A model generated the notes under the pieces. That model searched no databases. It was not told where the DNA came from and was given only the letters and a program-made list of their open reading frames with translations. Positions 1 to 6,434 of a DNA stretch of 32,715 bases are shown here, in pieces (within the stretch, counting starts at the first letter, position 1; every line of letters begins with the position of its first letter). Source of the DNA: JAVDCA01 sp035764045 (lineage in GTDB: Bacteria; Pseudomonadota; Alphaproteobacteria; Rhizobiales; Xanthobacteraceae); assembly GCA_035764045.1 (NCBI GenBank), contig DASTZX010000228.1, forward strand, positions 1 to 32,715, read 5' to 3'. Position numbers and translations under genes: made by a program.

Positions 1-189
1 CCGCTCGAGGAGAGCGATCAGATCATGCTGGTGACCAACGGCGGCCAGCTCATCCGCTGCCCGGTCGACGGCATCCGCATCGCCGGCCGCGCCACCCAGG
101 GCGTGATCGTGTTCGACACCGCCGACGGCGAGCGCGTGGTCTCGGTCGAGCGGCTCTCCGAGGAGAGCGAAGAGAACGGCGGCGGGTGA
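1..189 (+). CDS. gyrA: DNA gyrase subunit A, C-terminal end (partial)
   Basis: The frame is open from the first base to TGA at 187-189 and gives the last 62 residues of a GyrA-like C-terminal beta-pinwheel. It contains a blade of the type LVTNGGQLIR...GRATQGVIVF, followed by an acidic tail (SEESEENGGG). GyrA is the breakage-reunion subunit of DNA gyrase, a cytoplasmic type II topoisomerase that introduces negative supercoils; the C-terminal domain wraps DNA. The catalytic part lies outside the window. ParC shares the pinwheel, but the acidic tail and the position just before coaD, a usual alphaproteobacterial neighbour, favour GyrA. Confidence 0.88.
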   Translation, partial: PLEESDQIMLVTNGGQLIRCPVDGIRIAGRATQGVIVFDTADGERVVSVERLSEESEENGGG

Positions 190-210
190 GGAGCAGCTTG
201 CTCCGCAGGT

Positions 211-266
211 GTCCCGTCATCCTGAGGTGCTCGGCCGCAGGCCGAGCCTCGAAGGATGATCGGCCG
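211..266 (+). repeat. Palindromic extragenic repeat A, copy 1
   Basis: This is an imperfect hairpin with the left arm cccgtcatcctgaggtgctc, a short GC stem (cggccgcaggccg) and the right arm ctcgaaggatgatcgg. It lies 21 bases past the gyrA stop. It is the first of four copies in the first kilobase, which alternate in orientation (+,-,+,-). Similar elements are, from memory, common between genes in rhizobial genomes. Confidence 0.8.
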
Positions 267-403
267 GGCGTCACCGCCATCCAAGGCGGCCGACCCGCGC
301 GCGACGTCTTTGCCGTTTGCACTGCCGACATTCCGCCAACGGCTTCCAGCGGAGCTGTAGACGGATGCCCCCGGTCACCGGCTCCAGTAGGCTCGGGTAC
401 CCG

Positions 404-455
404 GGCCGATCATCCTTCGAGGCTCGCTTCGCTCGCGCCTCAGGATGACGGGACA
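404..455 (-). repeat. Palindromic extragenic repeat A, copy 2 (inverted)
   Basis: This is the reverse complement of copy 1 at its outer arms (ggccgatcatccttcgagg ... cctcaggatgacgggac), with a different short inner stem (gctcgcttcgctcgc). With copy 1 it forms a converging pair around 137 bases that show no gene. Confidence 0.75.
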
Positions 456-501
456 TTTTCTCAGGACGACGGGTCATTTAAGCTGACCGTGAACGGACCT
501 G

Positions 502-559
502 TCTCCCGTCATCCTGAGGTGCTCGGCAGCAGGCCGAGCCTCGAAGGATGATCGGCCGA
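502..559 (+). repeat. Palindromic extragenic repeat A, copy 3
   Basis: Nearly identical to copy 1 over its full length (cccgtcatcctgaggtgctc ... cctcgaaggatgatcggcc). It ends 27 bases from the stop codon of the GIY-YIG gene, on that gene's 3' side. Confidence 0.8.
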
Positions 560-586
560 GGCCAGGGCGAATAGTCACTATCGGAT

Positions 587-895
587 TCAAACCTCCCGCG
601 GGCGGCCGCCCCGACGTTTTGCAAGCTGACGCACTCGCGCCCAATCGCCCTCCGCCAAGGCAAGCTTCTTCGCGCGGTTCCAACCTTTGATCTGCCGCTC
701 CGCCGCAATCGCATCCGTGATGCGGTCGAAGTGCTCCGACCAGATCAAGGTCACCGGGCGTCGCGACCACGTGTAGCTATCGGGAAAGGCGCCGGCGTTG
801 TGCCCTTCAATACGGGGCATCAGATCCTCGCCAGTCGCACAGCCGACGTAGAGCGATTCGTCCGAGCAGCGTAGCATGTAGACGAATGCGCCCAT
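587..895 (-). CDS. GIY-YIG domain nuclease-like protein (UPF0213/YhbQ-like)
   Basis: The 102-residue product is a stand-alone GIY-YIG domain. The first strand reads VYMLRC and the second YVG, and the helix carries the conserved Glu in AAERQIKGW. A basic tail follows (AKKLAL...KRRGGRPREV). Such domains bind and nick DNA; the role of the small stand-alone type is not settled. I start at the ATG at 893-895 because the frame further upstream (to 1000) only translates repeat copy 4. The gene sits between copies 3 and 4 of repeat A in opposite orientation, 27 and 10 bases away, which suggests the repeats and the nuclease gene moved or spread together. The identity of the domain is clear; cellular function is unknown. 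Confidence 0.85.
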   Translation of the reverse strand: MGAFVYMLRCSDESLYVGCATGEDLMPRIEGHNAGAFPDSYTWSRRPVTLIWSEHFDRITDAIAAERQIKGWNRAKKLALAEGDWARVRQLAKRRGGRPREV

Positions 896-905
896 TCGAT
901 CGCCT

Positions 906-996
906 CGGCCGATCATCCTTCGAGGCTCGCGGAGCCTGTCATCGGGCCGGCCGAAGGCCGGGCCCGTTGGCTCGCGCCTCAGGATGACGGGACATT
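906..996 (-). repeat. Palindromic extragenic repeat A, copy 4 (inverted, longer core)
   Basis: The outer arms match the other copies in reverse (ggccgatcatccttcgagg ... cgcctcaggatgacgggac), but the core is about 40 bases longer and adds a second inverted segment (gggccggccgaaggccgggccc). It covers the immediate upstream region of the GIY-YIG gene, so it also holds or displaces that gene's promoter. Confidence 0.75.
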
Positions 997-1011
997 TCAT
1001 CTGCCTTCATC

Positions 1012-1971
1012 CTACTCCACCGTAATATGTGCCGCCTTCACCACCGCGGCCCATTTCGGCGTCTCGGCGGCGATGAAGGCGGCGAAATCCGCCGGCGTGC
1101 CGGGCCGCGGCGCCGCGCCAAGGCGCGCCAGGGCCGATTGCATGTCGGACGTGCCGAGGGCGGCATTCGCCACCGCATTGATCCGCTCGACGATCGGCTC
1201 CGCCGTGCCGACGGGCGCGACGATCCCGCTCCACGAGACCGAGACGACGCTCGGCAGTCCGCTTTCGATCATGGTCGGCAGATCGGGCAGCTCGGCGCTG
1301 CGCGTCTCGCCGGTGACCGCGAGCGCACGCAGCGTGCCGTCCCTGATGTGGCCGACCAGCACCGAGATCGGCTCGAAAGTGAGATCGACCTGCCCGGACA
1401 GGAGATCGGTGATCCCGTTTGCGGCGCCCTTGTAGGGGATGTGCACGATGTCGACGCCGGCGGCTGTCTTGAACATCTCCGCCGTGAGGTGCGGCAGCGC
1501 CCCGGTCGGCGCGCCGTAATTGAGTTTGCCGGGATGCGCCTTGGCGTAGGCGACGAACTCGGCGACGGTGTGAACCGGCAGCGCGGGCGCGACCACCAGC
1601 GCGAAGGGCACGCTCGAGATCATCGCAACCGGCGCAAAGCTCCTTACGGGATCGTAGCCGAGATTCTTGTAGAGGGCGGGGCTGGCCGCGAGCGTGGTCG
1701 AAGAGCCGAACAGCAGCGTGTACCCATCGGGTGGCGCCGCCGCCGCGCTGCGCGATCCGATCGTCCCGCCGGCGCCCGGCCGGTTGTCGATGACGACCGT
1801 CCCGAGCCGCTGCGACAGCTCCTGGGCCACCAGGCGGCCCATGACGTCCACCGGTCCGCCGGGCGGAAAGGGCACGACCAGCTTGATGGGGCGGCCGGGA
1901 TAAGGCTGGGCGCTCGCCGGGCCGAGGATGCAGGCCAGCCCGAGCAGGAGGGCGAGGATGAGCGGCGACAT
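1012..1971 (-). CDS. Bug/TctC-family tripartite tricarboxylate-type binding protein (second of a tandem pair)
   Basis: The 319-residue product is a periplasmic solute-binding protein of the Bug family, which captures carboxylates or other small anionic or aromatic ligands. It shows a signal peptide (SPLILALLLGLACILGPASA), the mature start QPYPGRPIKLVVPFPPGGPVD, the ligand-loop pattern NRPGAGGTIGS, and PDGYTLLFGSSTT. I chose the ATG at 1969-1971 because it puts the signal peptide at the N-terminus and lies 14 bases after the stop of the upstream paralogue; the frame extends further upstream inside that gene. No TctA/TctB membrane subunits are next to it, so it may serve a remote transporter or act as an extracellular sensor. 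Ligand unknown. Confidence 0.9.
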   Translation of the reverse strand: MSPLILALLLGLACILGPASAQPYPGRPIKLVVPFPPGGPVDVMGRLVAQELSQRLGTVVIDNRPGAGGTIGSRSAAAAPPDGYTLLFGSSTTLAASPALYKNLGYDPVRSFAPVAMISSVPFALVVAPALPVHTVAEFVAYAKAHPGKLNYGAPTGALPHLTAEMFKTAAGVDIVHIPYKGAANGITDLLSGQVDLTFEPISVLVGHIRDGTLRALAVTGETRSAELPDLPTMIESGLPSVVSVSWSGIVAPVGTAEPIVERINAVANAALGTSDMQSALARLGAAPRPGTPADFAAFIAAETPKWAAVVKAAHITVE

Positions 1972-1985
1972 GCGGATCGCGTCGC

Positions 1986-2957
1986 CTATTCGGGTTTGAG
2001 ATTGCTGAGCTTCGCCATCGCGGTCCATTTGGGCACCTCGGCCGCGATGAAGGCGGCGAAATCCTGCGGCGTGCCGGCTCTCGGCTGGGAGGCGAGCGCC
2101 TTGAAGCGCGCCTGTATCTCAGGCGACTTGAGGCCCGCATTGATGGCGGCGTTGAGCTTGTCGATGATGGCGGCCGGCGTGCCTGTGGGCGCCATCACGC
2201 CGATCCAGGAATCGGCGATGAAATCCGGCACGCCGCTCTCGATCATGGTGGGCACGTCCGGCAGATCCGCCAGGCGCTCGCGCGTCGCGGCGCCGAGGGG
2301 ACGGATGCTGCGGTCGTGCAGGTGCGACAAGGTCACGGACGTGGTCTCGAATCCGAGGTCGATCTGGCCGCCCATCAGGTCGGTGATGACGGTCGCGGCG
2401 CCCTTGTAGGGGACGATCATGATGTCGCTTGCGGTCGCGTCCTTGAACCATGCGGCGATCATGTGCGGCGGCGCGCCGTTCGGCACGCCGACATTGAGCT
2501 TGCCGGGATGCGCCTTGGCCTCGGCGATCACGTCCTTGACGCTTTTCGCCGATGCCTTCGGGCCCGCCACCATGAGGTAGGGCGTGCTCGAAAACGCTGC
2601 GACCGGGGCGAAGCTGGTCGCGGGATCGTAGCCGATGTTGCGGTAGAGCGTCGGGCCGATCGCCAGCGTCGCGGCGCTGCCGACCAGGAGCGTGTAGCCA
2701 TCGGGCTCCGCGCGGGCGACCTCGCGGGCCCCGATGGTGCTGCCGCCGCCGGGCCGGTTGTCGACAATGGCCTGGCCGAGCGCCGCGGTCAGGCATTGGC
2801 CGATGAGGCGGCCCATCACGTCGGCCGGCCCGCCGGCCGGAAACGGCACGATGAGCCGGATCGGCCGGGCCGGATATGGTTCACCGGCGGCGCTCGCGGC
2901 GAGCATCAGGATCGTCGCGAAGGCGGCTGCGATCCGGGGCATCTGAAGGCTCCGCAC
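1986..2957 (-). CDS. Bug/TctC-family binding protein (first of a tandem pair)
   Basis: This 323-residue periplasmic binding protein is a close paralogue of the next gene. Both share the mature start YPxRPI+L+VPFPxGGPxDVMGRL, NRPGxGxTIG, the central YKGAA and the C-terminal PxDFAAFIAAExPKW. The signal peptide spans about residues 1-25 (PRIAAAFATILMLAASAAG). Met6 is an alternative start. The two genes form an operon on the minus strand and probably arose by tandem duplication. They sit inside the gyrA-coaD interval. Family certain; ligand unknown. Confidence 0.9.
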   Translation of the reverse strand: MRSLQMPRIAAAFATILMLAASAAGEPYPARPIRLIVPFPAGGPADVMGRLIGQCLTAALGQAIVDNRPGGGSTIGAREVARAEPDGYTLLVGSAATLAIGPTLYRNIGYDPATSFAPVAAFSSTPYLMVAGPKASAKSVKDVIAEAKAHPGKLNVGVPNGAPPHMIAAWFKDATASDIMIVPYKGAATVITDLMGGQIDLGFETTSVTLSHLHDRSIRPLGAATRERLADLPDVPTMIESGVPDFIADSWIGVMAPTGTPAAIIDKLNAAINAGLKSPEIQARFKALASQPRAGTPQDFAAFIAAEVPKWTAMAKLSNLKPE

Positions 2958-3038
2958 AGGGGACGATCGGGTGCGGAAAGCTTATCGCGCCCGGCCAGGC
3001 GCTGTCAGCCGCCGTGACAACGGGGCGGCGATGCGGGA

Positions 3039-3305
3039 TCAGCGCGGCGCGAGCGCGGAGAGCCGGTCGATGCTGACGATGCGGACCGTACGGGCCTCGC
3101 GGGTCGGGGCGGAGGGGTCGCGCAGGCAGGAGGGCTCGTAATAGGGCCAGCCGCGCTCGGAGCAGGCGGGGCCATAATTGCGCATGTCGAGGCGATCGCC
3201 CTTGCTGCCCATCCCGTGGGCCTGCACCGCCTCGAAGCCGGGGATCATGACGGCAACGCCGGCCAGCAGCGCGGCTGCGAGAGTGGCTGCGAGGATTTTC
3301 GTCAT
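3039..3305 (-). CDS. Small exported protein with two conserved-looking cysteines, function unknown
   Basis: The 88-residue product starts at the ATG at 3303-3305 (a second ATG lies 4 codons upstream). It has a signal peptide (TKILAATLAAALLAGVAVM) and a short mature region containing CSERGWPYYEPSC, two cysteines that could form a disulfide in the periplasm. From memory, small rhizobial exported proteins with a C...WPYY...C pattern are common and unnamed. It lies upstream of the Bug pair on the same strand, 81 bases away, and is divergent from coaD. Confidence 0.7.
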   Translation of the reverse strand: MTKILAATLAAALLAGVAVMIPGFEAVQAHGMGSKGDRLDMRNYGPACSERGWPYYEPSCLRDPSAPTREARTVRIVSIDRLSALAPR

Positions 3306-3410
3306 GTCGGCCCCCATCTGCGCCCTTGCGGGCTACCCACCGATTGGTCGTTCGCGGGCGCTGACAGGTTCACCTCGAGGGTCGCCTTCTTCACACCGAT
3401 TCCCGAAAGA

Positions 3411-3459
3411 CCCCGCGGCTTGGCCTTGCCGCGGGGGCGGGGGCGGGTTAGACCCGCCC
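3411..3459 (+). promoter_or_regulatory. Two consecutive GC hairpins directly before the coaD start
   Basis: The first hairpin has a 9-bp stem, ccccgcggc (3411-3419) with gccgcgggg (3428-3436). The second has a 7-bp stem, gggcggg (3441-3447) with cccgccc (3453-3459), and ends one base before the coaD ATG. There is no gene upstream on this strand that would need a terminator here, and no Shine-Dalgarno sequence is visible. This suggests control of coaD translation or transcription, but it is only an inference. Confidence 0.45.
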
Positions 3460-3460
3460 A

Positions 3461-3970
3461 ATGCCTCGGATTGCCCTCTATGCCGGGTCATTCGATCCGG
3501 TCACCAACGGTCATATCGACGTGGTGCGCCAGGCGGTACGGCTTGCCGACCGGCTGGTGCTCGCCATCGGCGTGCATTCCGGCAAGGCGCCGCTGTTTTC
3601 CGCCGACGAGCGGCTGGCCATGCTGCAGGAGACCTGCGCCCCGATCGCCAAGGAGGCAGGCTGCGAGCTCGCCTGCATCACGTTTGACGACCTCGTCGTG
3701 ACGGCGGCGCGCCGCGCCGGCGCGAGCGTGCTGATCCGCGGCCTGCGCGACGGCACCGATTTCGATTACGAGATGCACATGGCCGGCATGAACGCCGCGA
3801 TGGTGCCGCAGGTGCAGACGATATTCCTGCCCGCCTCGCCGCCCGTTCGCCCGATCACCGCCACTTTGGTGCGGCAGATCGCCGGCATGGGCGGCGACGT
3901 CTCGGCCTTCGTTCCGGCTACCGTCGCGGCGCGGCTGGCGAAGAAGCGCGGCGCGAAGTCCGGCCCCTGA
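3461..3970 (+). CDS. coaD: Phosphopantetheine adenylyltransferase
   Basis: The 169-residue product catalyses the fourth step of coenzyme A synthesis: ATP + 4'-phosphopantetheine to dephospho-CoA + diphosphate, in the cytoplasm. It has the nucleotidyltransferase motif GSFDPVTNGH at residues 9-18, the RGLRDGTDFDYE segment that binds the substrates and builds the hexamer, and PITATLVRQI in place of the usual ISSTLVR motif. The length fits the family. The start is fixed by the MPRIALYAGSFDP N-terminus. Two hairpins lie directly upstream and two more directly downstream. It probably starts the core cluster that continues with the cyclophilins, queA and tgt. Confidence 0.97.
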   Translation: MPRIALYAGSFDPVTNGHIDVVRQAVRLADRLVLAIGVHSGKAPLFSADERLAMLQETCAPIAKEAGCELACITFDDLVVTAARRAGASVLIRGLRDGTDFDYEMHMAGMNAAMVPQVQTIFLPASPPVRPITATLVRQIAGMGGDVSAFVPATVAARLAKKRGAKSGP

Positions 3971-3974
3971 CGTT

Positions 3975-4051
3975 CTAGTGCCGTGAACCCGAAGTTCGCA
4001 CAATTTCTCGGCGAGTCTGTTTGCGAACTTCGGGTTCAAAAACGGCACTAG
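3975..4051. repeat. Palindromic repeat B, copy 1 (CTAG-ended hairpin)
   Basis: A long inverted repeat begins 5 bases past the coaD stop. The left arm is ctagtgccgt + gaacccgaagttcgca and the right arm tgcgaacttcgggttc + aaaaacggcactag. The inner arm of 16 bp is perfect and the loop is about 20 bases. It can fold into a strong hairpin and may terminate coaD transcription, although it lacks a T-run. It shares the core cgaagttcgc with copies at 4065 and 26374. Confidence 0.8.
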
Positions 4052-4064
4052 CATCATAGAGTTG

Positions 4065-4139
4065 CTAGTGTCCTCTCGATTCCGAAGTTCGCCCAGAACC
4101 CGCTGCAAATGCCTGCGAACTTCGGAATCGGGACACTAG
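4065..4139. repeat. Palindromic repeat B, copy 2 (CTAG-ended hairpin)
   Basis: The left arm is ctagtgtcctctcgattccg + aagttcgc and the right arm gcgaacttcggaatcgggacactag, with a 3-base bulge on the left. It lies 13 bases after copy 1 and ends 24 bases before the next gene. The ends and core match copy 1, but the middle of the arm differs on both sides in a compensating way (aaccc/gggtt against attcc/ggaat), so the pairing is kept while the sequence changes. Confidence 0.8.
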
Positions 4140-4163
4140 CGGCCGATCACAACAGGAGTTTCC

Positions 4164-4724
4164 ATGATCCGTGTTCTTGCCCTTATCGGCACCTTGGCCG
4201 CCTTGGCGTGCGCCGCGCCGGCCCTGGCGCAGCCCAAGCTGCCCGCCGGGCTCGACCCGCAGAATACGATCCTGATCGACACCACCAAGGGCCGGATCGT
4301 GATCAAGCTGCGGAACGATCTCGCGCCCAAGCATGCCGAGCGGATCAAGACGCTGGCGCGCGAGAAGTTCTACGACAACGTGCCGTTCCACCGGGTGATC
4401 GACGGCTTCATGGCGCAGACCGGCGATGGTCAGAGGTTCAACGGCACCGGCGGCTCGAAATATCCCAACCTGCAGGCCGAGTTCTCCAACGTCCCGTTCA
4501 AGCGCGGCGTCGTCGGCATGGCGCGCAAAGGCGGCGACAACAATTCTGCCAACAGCCAGTTCTTCATCATGTACCGCGAGACCCCGAGCCTGAACGGCCA
4601 ATACACCGTGATCGGCGAGGTCGCGTCCGGCATGGATGTGGTCGACAAGCTCAACAAGGGCGAGCCGGTGGCGAACCCCGACAAGATGCTCCACGTCCAG
4701 GTCGCCGCCGACGCCAAGCAATAG
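4164..4724 (+). CDS. Exported peptidyl-prolyl cis-trans isomerase (cyclophilin)
   Basis: The 186-residue product is a cyclophilin, which speeds up cis-trans isomerisation of X-Pro bonds. A signal peptide spans about residues 1-22 (IRVLALIGTLAALACAAPALA, split before QP), so it should act in the periplasm. Family motifs are FYDNVPFHRVIDGFMAQTGD, which includes the active-site Arg in FHRV, and NSANSQFFIMY. The start at 4164 has an aggag sequence 7 bases upstream and is the only one that gives the signal peptide. It leads a tight run of four genes ending in a second, cytoplasmic cyclophilin, with two unrelated genes between them. Confidence 0.95.
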   Translation: MIRVLALIGTLAALACAAPALAQPKLPAGLDPQNTILIDTTKGRIVIKLRNDLAPKHAERIKTLAREKFYDNVPFHRVIDGFMAQTGDGQRFNGTGGSKYPNLQAEFSNVPFKRGVVGMARKGGDNNSANSQFFIMYRETPSLNGQYTVIGEVASGMDVVDKLNKGEPVANPDKMLHVQVAADAKQ

Positions 4725-4734
4725 CGAGGAGAAG

Positions 4735-5322
4735 ATGCGGCTGGCGCGGTCCGCAATGCTCGGCGGCGCCGCCGGCGCCGCGCTCGGCGCGATCGCAGTT
4801 CCGCCGGGCGCCGCCGGTCAGCAGGGCGGTATCATCTGCAGTGTGTTCGACAACAGGCCCTGCGCCCCGACCGTCTGCAGCCCATTGGATGGCGAGCCGT
4901 GCCTGCCGCAGTATCCATTTCCGCTCGGCGAGAATTTGCAATTGACGATCAACAGCGCGCAGTCGGACCGGGGCGAGAAGGTCGATCCCGATCACAAGAT
5001 CGACACGATCCGTGACCTGTTCGTCGCCCTGCGCGCCTGCTGGCTGCCTCCACATCAGGATGCGTCGCCTCCAGGAATGCAGATGTCGGTGCGGTTCGCC
5101 TTCAATCGCGCCGGCGAGATCATCGGCAGGCCGCGCGTGACCTACACGACGCCGGGTGCGCGAGGTGACGTCCGGCGGACCTATCGCCATGCCATCACCG
5201 AGGCGCTCGACCGCTGCACGCCGATGCCGTTCAGTCGCGGCATGGGCGGCGCGATCGCCGGCCGGCCGATCGCCATCCGCTACGTCGACAACCGCACGCA
5301 GGCGCAAGAGCGTCATCCTTGA
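4735..5322 (+). CDS. Exported protein with TonB C-terminal-like domain (paralogue 1)
   Basis: The 195-residue product starts at an ATG (4735) preceded by gaggag. It has an Ala/Gly-rich signal peptide (about residues 1-28), a cysteine-rich segment (C at SVFDNRPC, PTVC, GEPC) and a C-terminal region of the pattern MSVRFAFNRAGEIIGRPRVT ... AITEALDRCTPMPFS. That pattern (strand, G-x-R-x-T, helix with Cys, then P-x-P) resembles the TonB C-terminal-like fold found in many alphaproteobacterial exported proteins. The match is by motif memory and is moderate. Its stop overlaps the start of the next gene, which is a diverged copy. Function unknown; location predicted periplasmic. Confidence 0.75.
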   Translation: MRLARSAMLGGAAGAALGAIAVPPGAAGQQGGIICSVFDNRPCAPTVCSPLDGEPCLPQYPFPLGENLQLTINSAQSDRGEKVDPDHKIDTIRDLFVALRACWLPPHQDASPPGMQMSVRFAFNRAGEIIGRPRVTYTTPGARGDVRRTYRHAITEALDRCTPMPFSRGMGGAIAGRPIAIRYVDNRTQAQERHP

Positions 5323-5813
5323 TCGTGATCCCCGCGCCCATCCGATCTGCCGTGTGCGGCGCGTGCATCGCTGCCGCCGTCGGAATGGCCGGCGCGGGCG
5401 AGAGCCGGGCCGGGGAGGGCGGGTCAGGCTCCGGCGCGCCCGTGCAGCGGCTGGAGGACAAGGGCGGCGGGCCTCCGCGCCGGGCGCCGCTCCTGAACAC
5501 GCTGCGCGACGTCGGCCTGGCATTGGAAATCTGCTGGCGCACCCACCAGCCGCCGCTGGCGCAGGCGAGGCCGGGCATGAACGTGACCGTGATGCTGACG
5601 TTCAACCGGTCCGGCGAGCTTCTCGGCGAGCCGCGCTTCACCTATATCACCCCGGAAGCGACGCCGGAGACCCGGGCGCTCTATCAACGCGCCGCGGTCG
5701 CCGCCATCGACGCCTGCACGCCACTGCCGGTCTCGCCGGCTCTCGGCGCTGCCCTGGCGGGAAGTCCGAAGATCATGCCGTTCATCGACCGGCGCAACGA
5801 AAAAGGAACCTGA
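5319..5813 (+). CDS. Exported protein with TonB C-terminal-like domain (paralogue 2)
   Basis: The 164-residue product is a diverged paralogue of the preceding gene. It shares LRACW/LEICW plus PP, the strand VTVMLTFNRSGELLGEPRFT against VRFAFNRAGEIIGRPRVT, and the helix end DACTPLPVS against DRCTPMPFS. The TTG at 5319 overlaps the previous stop by 4 bases; a GTG at 5325 is the alternative start. Either gives a leader (CGACIAAAVGMAGAGESRAG) that could be a signal peptide. The overlap implies translational coupling. It lacks the cysteine-rich N-terminal segment of its partner. Function unknown. Confidence 0.72.
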   Translation: MIVIPAPIRSAVCGACIAAAVGMAGAGESRAGEGGSGSGAPVQRLEDKGGGPPRRAPLLNTLRDVGLALEICWRTHQPPLAQARPGMNVTVMLTFNRSGELLGEPRFTYITPEATPETRALYQRAAVAAIDACTPLPVSPALGAALAGSPKIMPFIDRRNEKGT

Positions 5814-5814
5814 C

Positions 5815-6282
5815 ATGAGCGAAGCGAACGACAACACGCTGATCCTCGACACCACCAAGGGCCAGGTCGTGATCGAGATGCGACCCGACCTCGCGCCCGG
5901 TCATGTGGCGCGCATCAAGGAGCTGGTGCGCGACGGCTTCTATGACGGGATCGTCTTTCACCGGGTGATCGACGGGTTCATGGCGCAGACCGGTTGCCCG
6001 CACGGCACCGGCACCGGCGGATCGGGTCAGAAGCTCAAGGCCGAGTTCAATCGCGAGCCGCATGTGCGGGGCACGGTCTCGATGGCGCGGGCGCAGAATC
6101 CCGATTCCGGCGACAGCCAGTTCTTCATCTGCTTCGACGACGCCAGCTTCCTCGACGGCAAATACACCGTGTGGGGCAAGGTGACCTCTGGCATGGAGAA
6201 CGTGGACAAGATCAAGCGTGGCGAGCCGGTGAGCGATCCGGACAAGATCGTCAAGGCGCACATGGCGGCCGACGCCGCCTAG
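5815..6282 (+). CDS. Cytoplasmic peptidyl-prolyl cis-trans isomerase (cyclophilin)
   Basis: The 155-residue product is a second cyclophilin, without a signal peptide, so it should assist folding in the cytoplasm. It has FYDGIVFHRVIDGFMAQTG, the bacterial insertion CPHGTGTGGSG, and GDSQFFICF. The N-terminus DNTLILDTTKGQVVIEMRPD aligns with that of the exported copy (NTILIDTTKGRIVIKLRNDL). The start lies 1 base past the previous stop, with aaggaa upstream. The closeness of the two cyclophilins suggests an old duplication into which the two TonB-C-like genes were placed. Confidence 0.95.
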   Translation: MSEANDNTLILDTTKGQVVIEMRPDLAPGHVARIKELVRDGFYDGIVFHRVIDGFMAQTGCPHGTGTGGSGQKLKAEFNREPHVRGTVSMARAQNPDSGDSQFFICFDDASFLDGKYTVWGKVTSGMENVDKIKRGEPVSDPDKIVKAHMAADAA

Positions 6283-6305
6283 CCAGACCGGGAAGGAGAC
6301 TTTCG

Positions 6306-6421
6306 TCATGCGCGGGTCTGTCCCGCGCGTCCACGTTTGCCCGCGGGCGTAAAGACGTGGATGGCTGGGCATAGGCGAGCGAAGCGACGTCGTTCTTCGA
6401 ACGGCTATGCCCGGCTCTGAC
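6306..6421. repeat. Palindromic repeat C (three nested hairpins) between ppi and queA
   Basis: Three inverted repeats in a row: gcgcggg/cccgcgc (6310-6328), ccacgt/acgtgg (6331-6360) and gggcatag/ctatgccc (6367-6412) around a second inner hairpin (cgttcttcgaacg). This is a composite extragenic repeat of a kind I recall from Bradyrhizobium relatives (gggcatag...ctatgcccgg). It ends 14 bases before the queA start and may carry its leader. Confidence 0.7.
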
Positions 6422-6434
6422 GGTCAGGGCTGTC

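Noticed and set aside
211..559. Possible CRISPR array near the start
   Set aside because: Repeats alternate in orientation, spacing is unequal, and the units are themselves palindromic; there are no cas genes.
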